Assembly: GCA_003978375.1 (NCBI GenBank)
Contig: QNZW01000017.1
Location: 1 to 27,947, forward strand
DNA from: Sulfurovum sp.
GTDB taxonomy: Bacteria; Campylobacterota; Campylobacteria; Campylobacterales; Sulfurovaceae
Reading direction: 5' to 3'
DNA: 27,947 nt
Made by a program: the position numbers and the translations under genes. Every line of letters begins with the position of its first letter. The first letter of the stretch is position 1. This document shows positions 1 to 7,933 of this stretch, piece after piece. The notes below the pieces were generated by a model, which had not been told where the DNA came from, searched no databases, and saw only the letters and a program-made list of their open reading frames with translations.

Positions 1-182
1 AGCTAAAAACCTTTTTCACTTTATTTATTTTAGTATCAAAATATTACTTTTTAATTACTTATTTTTTATCACCAATTATACCAACCAAAAGTAAAATTTA
101 ACTACAATAGTATCAATAAAACTTGTATTATCTTTAGTAATAACAATACACATTTAAAAAAATATTTATACAGGAGTTGCTT

Positions 183-2081
183 TTGTCATTAGCCTTAGCA
201 AGAAAATACCGTCCTGCTACTTTTGATGACCTTATCGGTCAAGAGGCAGTTTCTCAGACACTTTCTTTGGCACTTGACGGCAACAGACTTTCTCATGCCT
301 ATCTTTTCTCTGGACTACGTGGCTCAGGTAAAACTTCCACGGCACGTATTTTCGCAAAAGCACTTTTGTGTGAACAGGGTGCTACATCTCATCCATGTGG
401 CGTGTGTACCCACTGTAAAATGGCTGCTGAAAACTCTCACATGGACATCATAGAAATGGATGCTGCGAGTAATCGTGGTATAGATGATATCAAAGATCTC
501 ATAGAACATACCAAGTACAAACCAAGTTCAGCACGTTACAAAATCTTCATTATCGATGAAGTCCATATGCTGACCAATCAAGCCTTTAATGCCCTGCTTA
601 AAACCCTCGAAGAGCCACCAGACTTTGTCAAGTTCATCTTAGCAACGACTGACCCTCTCAAATTACCCGCGACCATTCTCTCTCGTACACAGCACTTTAG
701 ATTTAAAAAAATACCTCAGAATCTTGTACTTAAGCACCTAGAACATATCTTAAACCTTGAAGAAATAGGATTTGAAAAAGATGCTTTAGAGATACTTGCA
801 CGTTCTGGTGCTGGGTCTTTACGAGACTCACTTACACTCACTGACCAAGCCATCGTCTACTCCAAGAACTTTGTAGATGTAGCAACGGTAACAGGGATGC
901 TTGGTATCATAGAGCCTACTCACTTAGAAGCACTACTCTCAGACATTATGACAAAAGACAGCACTAAAATTTTAGCCTTTATTAACATGGCACGAGACTA
1001 TGAAGCTGAGATGATACTGGACGAACTCACCCTTTACCTTAAGGAACTACTCTTAGGGGGTAATGGTAAATTTTCTCCTATGATTATAGAGCGTTTCTTT
1101 AGGGTAATTGCTGAGTCTAAAGCCTTACTCGCATTAGGAAGTGACGGAGAGTTTGTGCTCTCCTTGGCTCTATTTAAAATGATGGAAAGCTTAGAAATTA
1201 AAGATATAGATACCATGATACGAGGTCTGGAAAATGAGCTCAAAGGAGTAGAAGTCTCAGAAATAATGGTCAGCACTCCAGTAGCAGATGTCTCAGCACC
1301 TGCTGAAGTCATCACGATTACAGAAGATGAGATAGTAGCAACACTTCCTAAGAAAAAACCAACGCCTAGCACAACAAATATAGAGACAGAAGAACCTACA
1401 GCACACCACCATGAAGAAGTAAAAGTAGTGCCTGCTACAGATAACACGCCTATATCTTCGGCAGACTCAGATACCGAAATATCAGTAACCCAAGCCAATA
1501 AGGTAAATGAATCTGCCGAAGCTCAACCTACAGAAAAAGAAGCAGTAAAACCTCTTACTCCACAAGCCAATCCTCACCAAAAAACATTTGATGCACTTGT
1601 AAAAAAGATTTATGACAGAGACTATGATTTGGGAACATGTTTTGAACGCAACATTGATTTTGTAAGCTTTGAAGACAATAAACTTACTTGGGAGTCACAA
1701 GCAGACGGCGATGATAAAAAATCACTCATCACCCACTGGGGTGTTATCAATATGTTTGTGAAAGAGTCTTTTGGATTTGAAACCAAAATAGTAAATATCC
1801 CTAAAAAAAAAGTAGTTAATACTTCGACAAGCTCAGTAACCGAGATAAACAAGGTCACTGAGCCTGTCGAAGTGGTCGAAGTCAAGCCCCCTCACTCCGA
1901 TGCAGACACAAGTTCTATGATAGAAGAGATAGAGATGAAAAGTTCTTGTATCGCTCCAAGTGCCGGAGACACAGAAGCAGCCAAAGAAAAAGACCCCTCT
2001 ACCTTACTACAAGAACCTATGGTCAAAGAAGCTATCGCACTTTTTGATCCCAAAAAAGTACGAATAAAAAGAAATAGCTAA
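183..2081 (+). CDS. dnaX: DNA polymerase III subunit gamma/tau (clamp loader)
   Basis: ATPase motor of the clamp loader, which opens the beta sliding clamp and places it on primed DNA. Visible features: Walker A GLRGSGKTST at residues 44-53, zinc-binding Cys63, Cys72, Cys75 and Cys78, Walker B with DEVH at 125-128, and the arginine-finger motif as SRT (Arg168) rather than SRC. A low-complexity acidic, Thr/Pro-rich linker covers about 360-470, followed by a C-terminal domain of the kind that binds the polymerase. I start at TTG 183 because AGGAG (172-176) lies 6 nt upstream; the TTG at 177 directly touches that ribosome site. The upstream 180 nt is AT-rich, with a weak TACAAT at 103-108. The 3' third holds an A9 run and a REP-like palindrome (listed separately). 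The stop overlaps the stop of the convergent ymdB-like gene by 4 nt. Family assignment is certain; the start is likely. Confidence 0.96.
   Translation: MSLALARKYRPATFDDLIGQEAVSQTLSLALDGNRLSHAYLFSGLRGSGKTSTARIFAKALLCEQGATSHPCGVCTHCKMAAENSHMDIIEMDAASNRGIDDIKDLIEHTKYKPSSARYKIFIIDEVHMLTNQAFNALLKTLEEPPDFVKFILATTDPLKLPATILSRTQHFRFKKIPQNLVLKHLEHILNLEEIGFEKDALEILARSGAGSLRDSLTLTDQAIVYSKNFVDVATVTGMLGIIEPTHLEALLSDIMTKDSTKILAFINMARDYEAEMILDELTLYLKELLLGGNGKFSPMIIERFFRVIAESKALLALGSDGEFVLSLALFKMMESLEIKDIDTMIRGLENELKGVEVSEIMVSTPVADVSAPAEVITITEDEIVATLPKKKPTPSTTNIETEEPTAHHHEEVKVVPATDNTPISSADSDTEISVTQANKVNESAEAQPTEKEAVKPLTPQANPHQKTFDALVKKIYDRDYDLGTCFERNIDFVSFEDNKLTWESQADGDDKKSLITHWGVINMFVKESFGFETKIVNIPKKKVVNTSTSSVTEINKVTEPVEVVEVKPPHSDADTSSMIEEIEMKSSCIAPSAGDTEAAKEKDPSTLLQEPMVKEAIALFDPKKVRIKRNS
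1803..1811 (+). other. A9 run, candidate slippage site within dnaX
   Basis: Nine adenines read in frame as AAA AAA AAA (Lys541-543). They contain the A-AAA-AAA heptamer phase needed for -1 slippage. The -1 frame reads AGT AGT TAA and the +1 frame reads TAG, so slippage either way ends translation within two codons. dnaX of E. coli (ribosomal) and of Thermus (transcriptional, A9) are known to slip. Whether this one does is inference. Confidence 0.4.
1821..1873. repeat. REP-like long palindrome inside dnaX
   Basis: Left arm 1821-1841 (begins ACTTCGACAAGCTCAG) and right arm 1853-1873 (ends CTGTCGAAGT) pair at 19 of 21 positions around an 11-nt loop. The two mismatches are A-C. GTCGAAGT is repeated directly at 1866-1873 and 1876-1883. 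The element reads in frame as a Ser/Thr/Val/Glu-rich linker. Its style matches dispersed palindromic repeats of many genomes. I saw no second copy in this window, so its repeat status is inferred. Confidence 0.6.
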
Positions 2082-2887
2082 TCTCTCCAAGCCTGAGTGA
2101 CAATCTTCGGCTTATCATCATAAATCTTGATCTTCTCAGCCCCTATACAACGTCCATCGTCATCCAGTTCAAACACCACCATTTGTAGAATAACCTTACA
2201 TTTTTCAGGAACATCATGATGTCCACCAAGTGCAGTTAAAAAACGTTTAAGAGGTATAGTAGCATCCATGCCTATCACACCATCACGACAACCAGTAAGT
2301 CCAACATCAGTCACATAACAACATCCATCTATCACTTGTAAGTCATCTGTTCCTACATGGGTATGCGTACCTAAAATAGCAGAAACATCCTCTTTTAGCA
2401 TTGCATACAAAGCATTTTTTTCAGAACTTGCCTCTGCATGAATGTCTATAATAATATGTTGTATATTTTGATTTTTAAGTTTTTTTATCTCTTCTACTAT
2501 CATCGTAAAAGGGTTATCCACCATAGGCATTGTATAATATCCCATTAGGTTTATAATAGCTACTTCATGCCCTAAAAGTGTGGTTTTATATACTCCTTCA
2601 CCTGCAGTTTCTTTTGGGTAATTTAGGGGTCTTATAAGTGGATAGCTATCAAATAGTTCTAAAATCTCTTTTTTATCAAACGAGTGATTACCTCCTGTCA
2701 TCATATCTACACCGTAACTAAAAAGTTCTTTACAATTTGTTTCAGTCAAACCATACCCATGAGAAGCATTTTCATAATTAGCAATCGTAAAGTCTATAGC
2801 ATGTTCTTGTTGTAATCGTTTCAAGTATTGCTTAAGCATTAATCTACCGGGTTTACCAACTATATCACCTATAAACCCTATTTTCAC
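2078..2887 (-). CDS. YmdB-family metallophosphoesterase
   Basis: Calcineurin-like phosphoesterase of the TIGR00282/YmdB family, di-metal enzymes that cleave cyclic nucleotides such as 2',3'-cAMP in vitro; the Bacillus member affects biofilm and motility choice. All expected metal ligands are visible at family positions: Asp8 in GDIVG, Glu39-Asn40 in NYEN, Asn67-His68 in GGNHSFD, His150 in HAEASSEK, and His175/His177 in GTHTHVG. The length of 269 aa is normal. There is no signal peptide, so it is cytoplasmic. It follows fabH by 3 nt and is almost certainly co-transcribed with it. Its 3' end overlaps dnaX in convergent orientation. The biological substrate here is unknown. Family identity is firm. 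Confidence 0.9.
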   Translation of the reverse strand: MKIGFIGDIVGKPGRLMLKQYLKRLQQEHAIDFTIANYENASHGYGLTETNCKELFSYGVDMMTGGNHSFDKKEILELFDSYPLIRPLNYPKETAGEGVYKTTLLGHEVAIINLMGYYTMPMVDNPFTMIVEEIKKLKNQNIQHIIIDIHAEASSEKNALYAMLKEDVSAILGTHTHVGTDDLQVIDGCCYVTDVGLTGCRDGVIGMDATIPLKRFLTALGGHHDVPEKCKVILQMVVFELDDDGRCIGAEKIKIYDDKPKIVTQAWRD

Positions 2888-2890
2888 AGA

Positions 2891-3907
2891 CTATTTACCC
2901 TTACCCGAAAAAGGAAGCAGTGCAGAAGCCCATGTTAATCCCCCACCAAATGTGTCAAGTAGCATCAACTCACCGTTTTGGAGCCTTCCAGATTCCCAAA
3001 TATCATTGATTGCCATAGGGATAGAAGCAGCAGATGTGTTACCATATTTACCCACAGTGAGTACCACTTGCTCCTCTTTCATTTTTAATGCGTCACCTAC
3101 AGCTTTGATGATACGATAATTAGCTTGATGAGGAATAAAATGAGGAATGTTTTCAGTATCTATTTCATTTTTTGCCAAAATCTCTTTGACATCTTTTGTA
3201 AGTGTTTTTACAGCCAGTTTAAATGTTTCATTGCCTTTCATCTGCACATACTGCAATCCTTCATCAATTACTTTTTGACTGACAGGATTCACTGTCCCCG
3301 GTGCTGGTGTCATTAAAAAATCTGCATAAGCACCATCTGCAGATGCATGTACATCTATAAAAGCTTCTTCTTTTTTGTCTGTGGCACTTATGAGTGCAGC
3401 CCCTGCACCATCTCCAAATAAAATACACGTACTTCTATCTGTGTAATCTACAATCGAAGAGAATTTTTCAGCCCCAACTATAAGAATATTTTTTTTCATA
3501 CCTGACTCAATAAATGCCTTTGCAATAGAGAGCAAATATACAAATCCACTACATGCTGCTGCAATATCAAAGGCTTGTACATTTTTAATACCTAATTTAT
3601 CTGAAATAATACACGCAGTTGAAGGCATATTGAAATAATCTGGGGTTACTGTTGCACAAAGAACCAAATCTATCTCTTCTTTTGCTATACCAGAACGTTC
3701 TATTGCCAATTTGGCTGCCTTTGCACCCATATCACTTGTGACTTCGTCTTTTGCTGCTATATGACGCTCTTTTATGCCTGTACGCTTGAGTATCCACTCA
3801 TCTGTAGTATCTACCATCTTCTCAAGATCTGCATTACTTAAAATTTTTTTAGGTACATAGGCACCTATAGATTTAAAAGAAGCATAGACTGGTTTCGTTT
3901 TTGACAT
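2891..3907 (-). CDS. fabH: 3-oxoacyl-ACP synthase III (KAS III)
   Basis: Starts fatty acid synthesis by condensing acetyl-CoA with malonyl-ACP. The Cys-His-Asn triad is clear: Cys119 in AAACSGF, His260 in IPHQANYRI and Asn290 in YGNTSAAS. The C-terminal glycine-rich stretch [12 protein letters not shown] is typical of the family. The length of 338 aa is slightly above the usual 317-330. AAGGAC precedes the ATG by about 6 nt. It lies downstream of plsX, as in many bacteria, but is separated from it by 136 nt containing two hairpins, so it may be uncoupled from the ndk-yceD-rpmF-plsX transcript. It is followed immediately by the YmdB-family gene. Confidence 0.96.
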   Translation of the reverse strand: MSKTKPVYASFKSIGAYVPKKILSNADLEKMVDTTDEWILKRTGIKERHIAAKDEVTSDMGAKAAKLAIERSGIAKEEIDLVLCATVTPDYFNMPSTACIISDKLGIKNVQAFDIAAACSGFVYLLSIAKAFIESGMKKNILIVGAEKFSSIVDYTDRSTCILFGDGAGAALISATDKKEEAFIDVHASADGAYADFLMTPAPGTVNPVSQKVIDEGLQYVQMKGNETFKLAVKTLTKDVKEILAKNEIDTENIPHFIPHQANYRIIKAVGDALKMKEEQVVLTVGKYGNTSAASIPMAINDIWESGRLQNGELMLLDTFGGGLTWASALLPFSGKGK

Positions 3908-3937
3908 TGTTGTCCTTAACTCATAATATAAGCTATT

Positions 3938-3965
3938 ATTTTACCATAAATTCTTATGGTAAAAT
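3938..3965. terminator. Perfect 12-bp hairpin between plsX and fabH
   Basis: ATTTTACCATAA (3938-3949) pairs exactly with TTATGGTAAAAT (3954-3965) around the loop ATTC. The A/T runs at the stem ends give it the look of a bidirectional intrinsic terminator, but no separate U-tract follows. On the minus strand it lies after plsX and before fabH. It could limit read-through or shape the fabH leader. Confidence 0.45.
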
Positions 3966-4012
3966 CTAAAATAATTAAGAAATATTTGGATTTATTTTTG
4001 CACTCACCCTAT

Positions 4013-4037
4013 AACCACACACTTTATATATGTGGTT
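4013..4037 (-). terminator. Hairpin just after plsX stop
   Basis: AACCACA (4013-4019) pairs with TGTGGTT (4031-4037) around an 11-nt loop, 6 nt past the plsX stop codon. There is no U-run after it on the minus strand, so it is a weak terminator candidate or an mRNA 3'-end stabiliser. Confidence 0.3.
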
Positions 4038-4043
4038 TGAAAT

Positions 4044-5033
4044 TTATCCATTGTCTGTTAGTAATTTTTCTATAGTAGTATTAACATCTGATTGGGTATA
4101 CCGAAGTGCTTGGAAAATAGCATTCTTAATTGCTTTAGCATTTGAACTGCCATGAGAAATAATCGCACAGCCGTCAATGCCAAGTAGCGGTGCGCCTCCA
4201 TACTCTGCATAATCAACTTGCTTTTTCATATTTCCAAATACTTTTTTTCTCATCATCAATGCACCAATTTTAGCAGGTAATGATCTTCTAATATGTCTTT
4301 TCATCAATGTAAAAATAGTAGAAACAACCCCTTCAGAAGTTTTAAGTAAAATATTTCCTGTAAAACCATCACAAACAACAACATTGACACTACCATTAAA
4401 GATATCGCGCCCTTCTATATTTCCTACAAAACCATTGAGGTTTTTAAGTAGTTTAAAGGCTTCTTTTGTCAAAGCATTTCCTTTGGAATCTTCAGATCCA
4501 TTGGAAAGAAGTCCTACCTTAGGAGAAGAAATATCTAATATTGTCTGCGCATAGGCTTCACCCATAGCACCAAACTCATATAAATTTTCAGCATTACAGT
4601 CTGTGACTGCCCCTACATCAAGTACCAATGTTTTTGTATCAATCACGCTTGGCATCAATGTGGCTAAACCAGGCTTAGAAATATGAGGCAAACGTCCTAT
4701 ACGCAATGTCGCCAATGTCATTGTAGCTCCACTATGTCCAGCAGATACTACACCAGAAGCTTCTTTATTGCGTACAAGTTCAACTGCTTTATAAATAGAA
4801 GAATCTTTACGTTTTAAAGCATTGGTTGCTTGATCACTCATCGATATAACATCTGAAGCCTCAACAATTTCAACTTTATCTACATAATATTGAGGAAGGA
4901 GTGAAAGTATCTCTTCTTTATCTCCCACAAGAATAGGAAGAAAAATTTTTTCTTCTAAGGCTTGTACTACGCCTTCTATAATAGGTTCAGGACCAAAGTC
5001 CCCACCCATTGCGTCGATTGCGATGCGTATCAT
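4044..5033 (-). CDS. plsX: Phosphate acyltransferase PlsX
   Basis: Makes acyl-phosphate from acyl-ACP, the first step of phosphatidic acid synthesis in the PlsX/PlsY route; a peripheral membrane enzyme. The N-terminus [13 protein letters not shown] is the family signature. Further hallmarks are [19 protein letters not shown] text (here [13 protein letters not shown]), [35 protein letters not shown] and [11 protein letters not shown] use ATG 5033; the in-frame TTG three bases earlier only abuts the rpmF stop. At 329 aa it is normal in length. It is 3 nt from rpmF and surely co-transcribed with rpmF and yceD, a classic grouping of lipid and ribosome genes. Confidence 0.96.
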   Translation of the reverse strand: MIRIAIDAMGGDFGPEPIIEGVVQALEEKIFLPILVGDKEEILSLLPQYYVDKVEIVEASDVISMSDQATNALKRKDSSIYKAVELVRNKEASGVVSAGHSGATMTLATLRIGRLPHISKPGLATLMPSVIDTKTLVLDVGAVTDCNAENLYEFGAMGEAYAQTILDISSPKVGLLSNGSEDSKGNALTKEAFKLLKNLNGFVGNIEGRDIFNGSVNVVVCDGFTGNILLKTSEGVVSTIFTLMKRHIRRSLPAKIGALMMRKKVFGNMKKQVDYAEYGGAPLLGIDGCAIISHGSSNAKAIKNAIFQALRYTQSDVNTTIEKLLTDNG

Positions 5034-5036
5034 CAA

Positions 5037-5198
5037 TTACGCTTTGGTTGTTTTGTACTCACCAGTAGTCATATTCATGTGGTGAGGCATTCTCCATGTT
5101 CCATCTGCATCTTTTACAGGCATTGGTAATGTCAACTTATAATGTGTTCTTCTTTTTGCTGCTCTTGTGTGACTCACACGTCTTTTAGGTACTGCCAT
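5037..5198 (-). CDS. rpmF: 50S ribosomal protein L32
   Basis: Small basic ribosomal protein of 53 aa. It begins [20 protein letters not shown], the L32 signature, and continues with a Trp-Arg-Met-Pro-His-His stretch. The Cys pairs that bind zinc in many L32 proteins are absent, so this is the zinc-independent form. It lies 14 nt after yceD and 3 nt before plsX on the same strand. The assignment rests on the N-terminal motif, length, composition and neighbourhood. Confidence 0.95.
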   Translation of the reverse strand: MAVPKRRVSHTRAAKRRTHYKLTLPMPVKDADGTWRMPHHMNMTTGEYKTTKA

Positions 5199-5212
5199 AT
5201 TTAATCCTTCAT

Positions 5213-5587
5213 TTAATATTCAACTTCAAAAGTATCATCATTGTTATCACATTTTGTACAATAGTGATACGTACTTTTAAAGGCATTGATTTCGCTTTGT
5301 AGGATGTATAAGATATCTATCTTGCCATCTAAAAACTCAATTATATCTAAATCATCTTTATCTTCAGAAACTAAATCACTTAACTTAAGTGCTAACGTAT
5401 TGTCTACATCTGTGGTATACATATCACCACATCTATCACAACACAGTTCAAGAGCACCACTTAAATGCGCATCTAAAGTTACTTGATGATAACCACTTTT
5501 TTGGAGTACCCCTTTAAGCAACACACCTTCAGAAGAGAGTGTTACAGGTTTCGGAGTAGCCCCAACCTTATCAAATACTATATTCAT
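5213..5587 (-). CDS. YceD / DUF177 family protein
   Basis: Member of the YceD (DUF177) family that almost always precedes rpmF and in plants and bacteria is linked to 23S rRNA accumulation. It has 124 aa. Cys49, Cys50 and Cys53 (LCCDRCG) and Cys110/Cys113 (CTKC) form a likely zinc-binding pair of knuckles, and the middle is strongly acidic. There is no membrane segment. No clear Shine-Dalgarno precedes the ATG, so translation may depend on ndk, which ends 23 nt upstream. Identification rests on the CxxC pairs plus position; the molecular role is known only in outline. Confidence 0.85.
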   Translation of the reverse strand: MNIVFDKVGATPKPVTLSSEGVLLKGVLQKSGYHQVTLDAHLSGALELCCDRCGDMYTTDVDNTLALKLSDLVSEDKDDLDIIEFLDGKIDILYILQSEINAFKSTYHYCTKCDNNDDTFEVEY

Positions 5588-5610
5588 AGGAAAATGTCCC
5601 GTAAATAATA

Positions 5611-6024
5611 CTAGTTAATCTCTCTTTGTGCAAAGAAAAAATCAATCTCAATTTTAGCATTTTCAACAGAATCAGAACCATGTACAGCATTGGCATCAAT
5701 ACTATCTGCAAAATCTGCTCTAATCGTACCTGATGCTGCTTCTGCAGGATTAGTCGCACCCATTAGTTCTCTGTTTTTTGCCATGGCATTTTCACCTTCG
5801 AGTACTGTGACAACTACTGGTCCAGAAATCATAAAAGAAACAAGATCTTTAAAAAAAGGTCTGTCTGCGTGAATGGCATAAAATGCTTCTGCATCTGCTT
5901 GTGAAAGTTGAATCTTCTTCATGGCTGCAATCGTAAGTCCAGCTGCTTCAAATCGACTAAGAATTTGACCCACAACATTTTTAGCTACTGCATCTGGTTT
6001 AATAATTGATAATGTTCGTTCCAT
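5611..6024 (-). CDS. ndk: Nucleoside diphosphate kinase
   Basis: Transfers the gamma phosphate between NTPs and NDPs through a phospho-histidine. The start [13 protein letters not shown] is the family signature, and the active-site histidine is His115 in NAVHGSDS. The nucleotide-binding stretch [13 protein letters not shown] is intact. The length of 137 aa is standard. AGGA lies 8 nt upstream of the ATG. A TATAAT -10 box at 6056-6061 (minus strand) and another at 6089-6094 suggest that it heads the ndk-yceD-rpmF-plsX transcript. Confidence 0.97.
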   Translation of the reverse strand: MERTLSIIKPDAVAKNVVGQILSRFEAAGLTIAAMKKIQLSQADAEAFYAIHADRPFFKDLVSFMISGPVVVTVLEGENAMAKNRELMGATNPAEAASGTIRADFADSIDANAVHGSDSVENAKIEIDFFFAQREIN

Positions 6025-6055
6025 CTTTATTTCCTAAAGTGATTATTTACTTCCC

Positions 6056-6094
6056 ATTATAATATCATGATGAAAGTATTAGGGCGGGATTATA
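6056..6094 (-). promoter_or_regulatory. ndk promoter region, two TATAAT boxes
   Basis: On the minus strand TATAAT occurs at 6061-6056 and again, as GATATAATCCC, at 6094-6089. The nearer box predicts a leader of about 25 nt for ndk. Neither has a convincing -35, which is usual for sigma-70 promoters of this group. Confidence 0.5.
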
Positions 6095-6140
6095 TCGAAA
6101 AATATATTAAATTTTGTTTAAGGAGAGAATAGAGGTAAAT

Positions 6141-6166
6141 CTACTTCAACAGTGAAGTTGAAGTAG
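6141..6166 (-). terminator. 10-bp perfect hairpin after ferredoxin gene
   Basis: CTACTTCAAC (6141-6150) pairs with GTTGAAGTAG (6157-6166) around a 6-nt loop, directly after the ferredoxin stop codon on the minus strand. Only a short ATTTA follows it, so it is a weak-tailed terminator or an mRNA 3' stabiliser. Confidence 0.5.
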
Positions 6167-6172
6167 CATATA

Positions 6173-6535
6173 TTAGTCTTCTACGACTGGTTTTCTTTCT
6201 TTTCTATCTTCTGTTGAGATATCATCTCTAAATGGCATTTGAGCATCTGCATCATCGATACCATATCCTTTGCCATCTAAATAGTTATCACCAGAAAAGT
6301 ATGCTTTATTGTCTGATGTAAATGGCATATCCCAAGTGATACAACCCTCTGTTGGACATGCTTCAGCACATGCTGGTGTATCAAAATGATCTACACACTC
6401 TACACATTTATCAGGATATACATAGTAGTATTCCTCACCCGTTGGATTATCATCCTCATCTACAATCGCTTCAACTGGACATTCATCAATACACGCTGCA
6501 CAGTTAATGCAAATATCGCCAATTATTACTGCCAT
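6173..6535 (-). CDS. 2[4Fe-4S] ferredoxin
   Basis: Small soluble electron carrier with two [4Fe-4S] clusters. The first set is Cys9, Cys12, Cys15 and Cys19 followed by Pro. The second is Cys44, Cys47, Cys56 and Cys60 followed by Pro, with eight residues between its second and third Cys and an extra Cys65. This spacing is that of the Allochromatium-type (YfhL-like) ferredoxins with low-potential clusters. A C-terminal tail of about 55 mostly acidic residues is longer than in minimal ferredoxins. I start at ATG 6535, 6 nt from AAGGA; the ATG at 6541 abuts that site. It appears monocistronic, with a hairpin behind it. Partner enzymes are not in the window. Confidence 0.92.
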   Translation of the reverse strand: MAVIIGDICINCAACIDECPVEAIVDEDDNPTGEEYYYVYPDKCVECVDHFDTPACAEACPTEGCITWDMPFTSDNKAYFSGDNYLDGKGYGIDDADAQMPFRDDISTEDRKERKPVVED

Positions 6536-6644
6536 TTTCATTCCTTTATAATTAATATAAGTAAACTATAGCCAAAGATTTTTAAAAAAACTTTAATACC
6601 TTTGGTTTATTGCAAAAAAATGCCACCTATGTTATTCAAAGATA

Positions 6645-7799
6645 CTAAAGTCCAAGATATTCTTTTATCTCATCCACTCTAGGTGTTTTTTCCCAAGTGA
6701 AATCAGCATCTTCTCTACCAAAATGTCCATATGCTGCTGTTTTTTTATAGATAGGACGAAGCAAATCTAACTCTTTCATAATACCTTTAGGGGTTAGATC
6801 AAAAAGCGTTTCTACACAGCTTGTAATTTTGGCTTCATCTACATGAGCTGTGCCATGGGTATTGATATAAATAGAGACTGGTTTGGCCACGCCTATAGCA
6901 TATGCAATTTGTAATGTGACCCTTTCGCACGCACCTGCAGCAACAAGGTTTTTTGCTACATACCGTGCTGCGTATGCTGCACTTCTGTCAACCTTGGTTG
7001 GATCTTTTCCTGAAAATGCACCTCCACCATGAGGACAAGCACCACCATAGGTATCTACAATAATTTTTCTACCTGTAAGCCCTGCATCACCCTGAGGACC
7101 ACCAATAACAAAACGTCCTGTTGGATTAATATGATAGGTAATATCATCATGCATTAGCGCTTCAGGAATCACTGGTTTTATCACCTCTTCAAGTACCGCT
7201 TTTTGTACTTGTTCTAAACTGACGTTATCATGATGTTGCGTTGAGACAACTATGGTATCAATAGCTACTGGCTGTTGGTCTACATATTTTACAGAAACTT
7301 GTGCTTTTCCATCAGGACGCAAAAACGGTACGGTACCATTTTTACGTACTTCTGCCAATTTTTTTGTAATTTTATGTGCCAAAGAAATAGGCAGTGGCAT
7401 AAGCTCTGGAGTCTCTTTACACGCATATCCAAACATTAATCCTTGGTCTCCTGCTCCTATCTCCCCTGAAGCTTGATCCACGCCTTGATTAATATCAGGA
7501 CTTTGCTCTCCTATGCCATTGAGTACACCTGCACTTCTATAATCAAATCCAAATTGTGCATCGGTATACCCAATCTCTTTGATGACCTCTCTTGCAATCT
7601 CTTGCATAGGTGCATATGCTGTTGTTTTTAGCTCTCCTGCAATGACACAAAAACCATTACTTACCAATGTCTCACAAGCCACTCTTGCTTGTGGATCTTT
7701 TTCGATGATATAATCAAGTATCGCATCTGAAATTTGATCAGCCACTTTGTCGGGATGTCCTTCAGTGACTGATTCACTTGTAAAGATATATTCGTTCAT
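6645..7799 (-). CDS. metK: S-adenosylmethionine synthetase
   Basis: Makes SAM from methionine and ATP in the cytoplasm. Diagnostic motifs: [17 protein letters not shown] near the N-terminus, [12 protein letters not shown] for [20 protein letters not shown], and the P-loop-like [19 protein letters not shown]. The length of 384 aa is normal. ATG 7799 is chosen over ATG 7802 because AAGGA then sits 5 nt away. Its own promoter (TATAAT, 7836-7831) is embedded in a perfect inverted repeat, listed separately. The predicted leader of about 20 nt leaves no room for a SAM riboswitch. Confidence 0.97.
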   Translation of the reverse strand: MNEYIFTSESVTEGHPDKVADQISDAILDYIIEKDPQARVACETLVSNGFCVIAGELKTTAYAPMQEIAREVIKEIGYTDAQFGFDYRSAGVLNGIGEQSPDINQGVDQASGEIGAGDQGLMFGYACKETPELMPLPISLAHKITKKLAEVRKNGTVPFLRPDGKAQVSVKYVDQQPVAIDTIVVSTQHHDNVSLEQVQKAVLEEVIKPVIPEALMHDDITYHINPTGRFVIGGPQGDAGLTGRKIIVDTYGGACPHGGGAFSGKDPTKVDRSAAYAARYVAKNLVAAGACERVTLQIAYAIGVAKPVSIYINTHGTAHVDEAKITSCVETLFDLTPKGIMKELDLLRPIYKKTAAYGHFGREDADFTWEKTPRVDEIKEYLGL

Positions 7800-7823
7800 C
7801 ATTGTCCTTCTTTAAAACTAACA

Positions 7824-7850
7824 ACAAACAATTATAGACTAATTGTTTGT
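7824..7850 (-). promoter_or_regulatory. metK promoter within perfect inverted repeat
   Basis: ACAAACAATT (7824-7833) and AATTGTTTGT (7841-7850) are exact reverse complements separated by 7 nt. The minus-strand -10 box TATAAT occupies 7836-7831, so the left arm and spacer overlap it. A dimeric repressor bound here would block polymerase. This operator role is inferred from geometry only. Confidence 0.5.
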
Positions 7851-7891
7851 AAAATCTCAAAAATAATATTTTTTGTTCACTGTCACTGAAC

Positions 7892-7924
7892 TTAATACAA
7901 AGATAGTCCCAATCTCTGTATTAA
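7892..7924. repeat. Hairpin downstream of dxs
   Basis: TTAATACAAAGAT (7892-7904) pairs with ATCTCTGTATTAA (7912-7924) at 12 of 13 positions around a 7-nt loop, 9 nt past the dxs stop. An imperfect palindrome with GTTCA/TGAAC ends follows at 7875-7891. No U-tract follows on the minus strand, so termination is uncertain; it may be an mRNA 3' end or a repeat remnant. Confidence 0.4.
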
Positions 7925-7933
7925 ATTCAACGA

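Noticed and set aside
1-182. RNA gene or operator upstream of dnaX
   Set aside because: Only AT-rich sequence with weak promoter-like boxes; no stable stem or tRNA-like pattern found.
1034-1498. 154-codon minus-strand ORF opposite dnaX
   Set aside because: Ser/Thr/Val-rich shadow of the DnaX linker with no ribosome site.
7316-7344. Palindrome (14-nt arms, 12 matches) inside metK resembling a dispersed repeat
   Set aside because: It encodes [12 protein letters not shown], a stretch conserved in MetK proteins of other bacteria, so the symmetry is explained by protein conservation.
7800-7933. SAM riboswitch before metK
   Set aside because: The promoter lies about 20 nt from the start codon, and no SAM aptamer motifs were seen.
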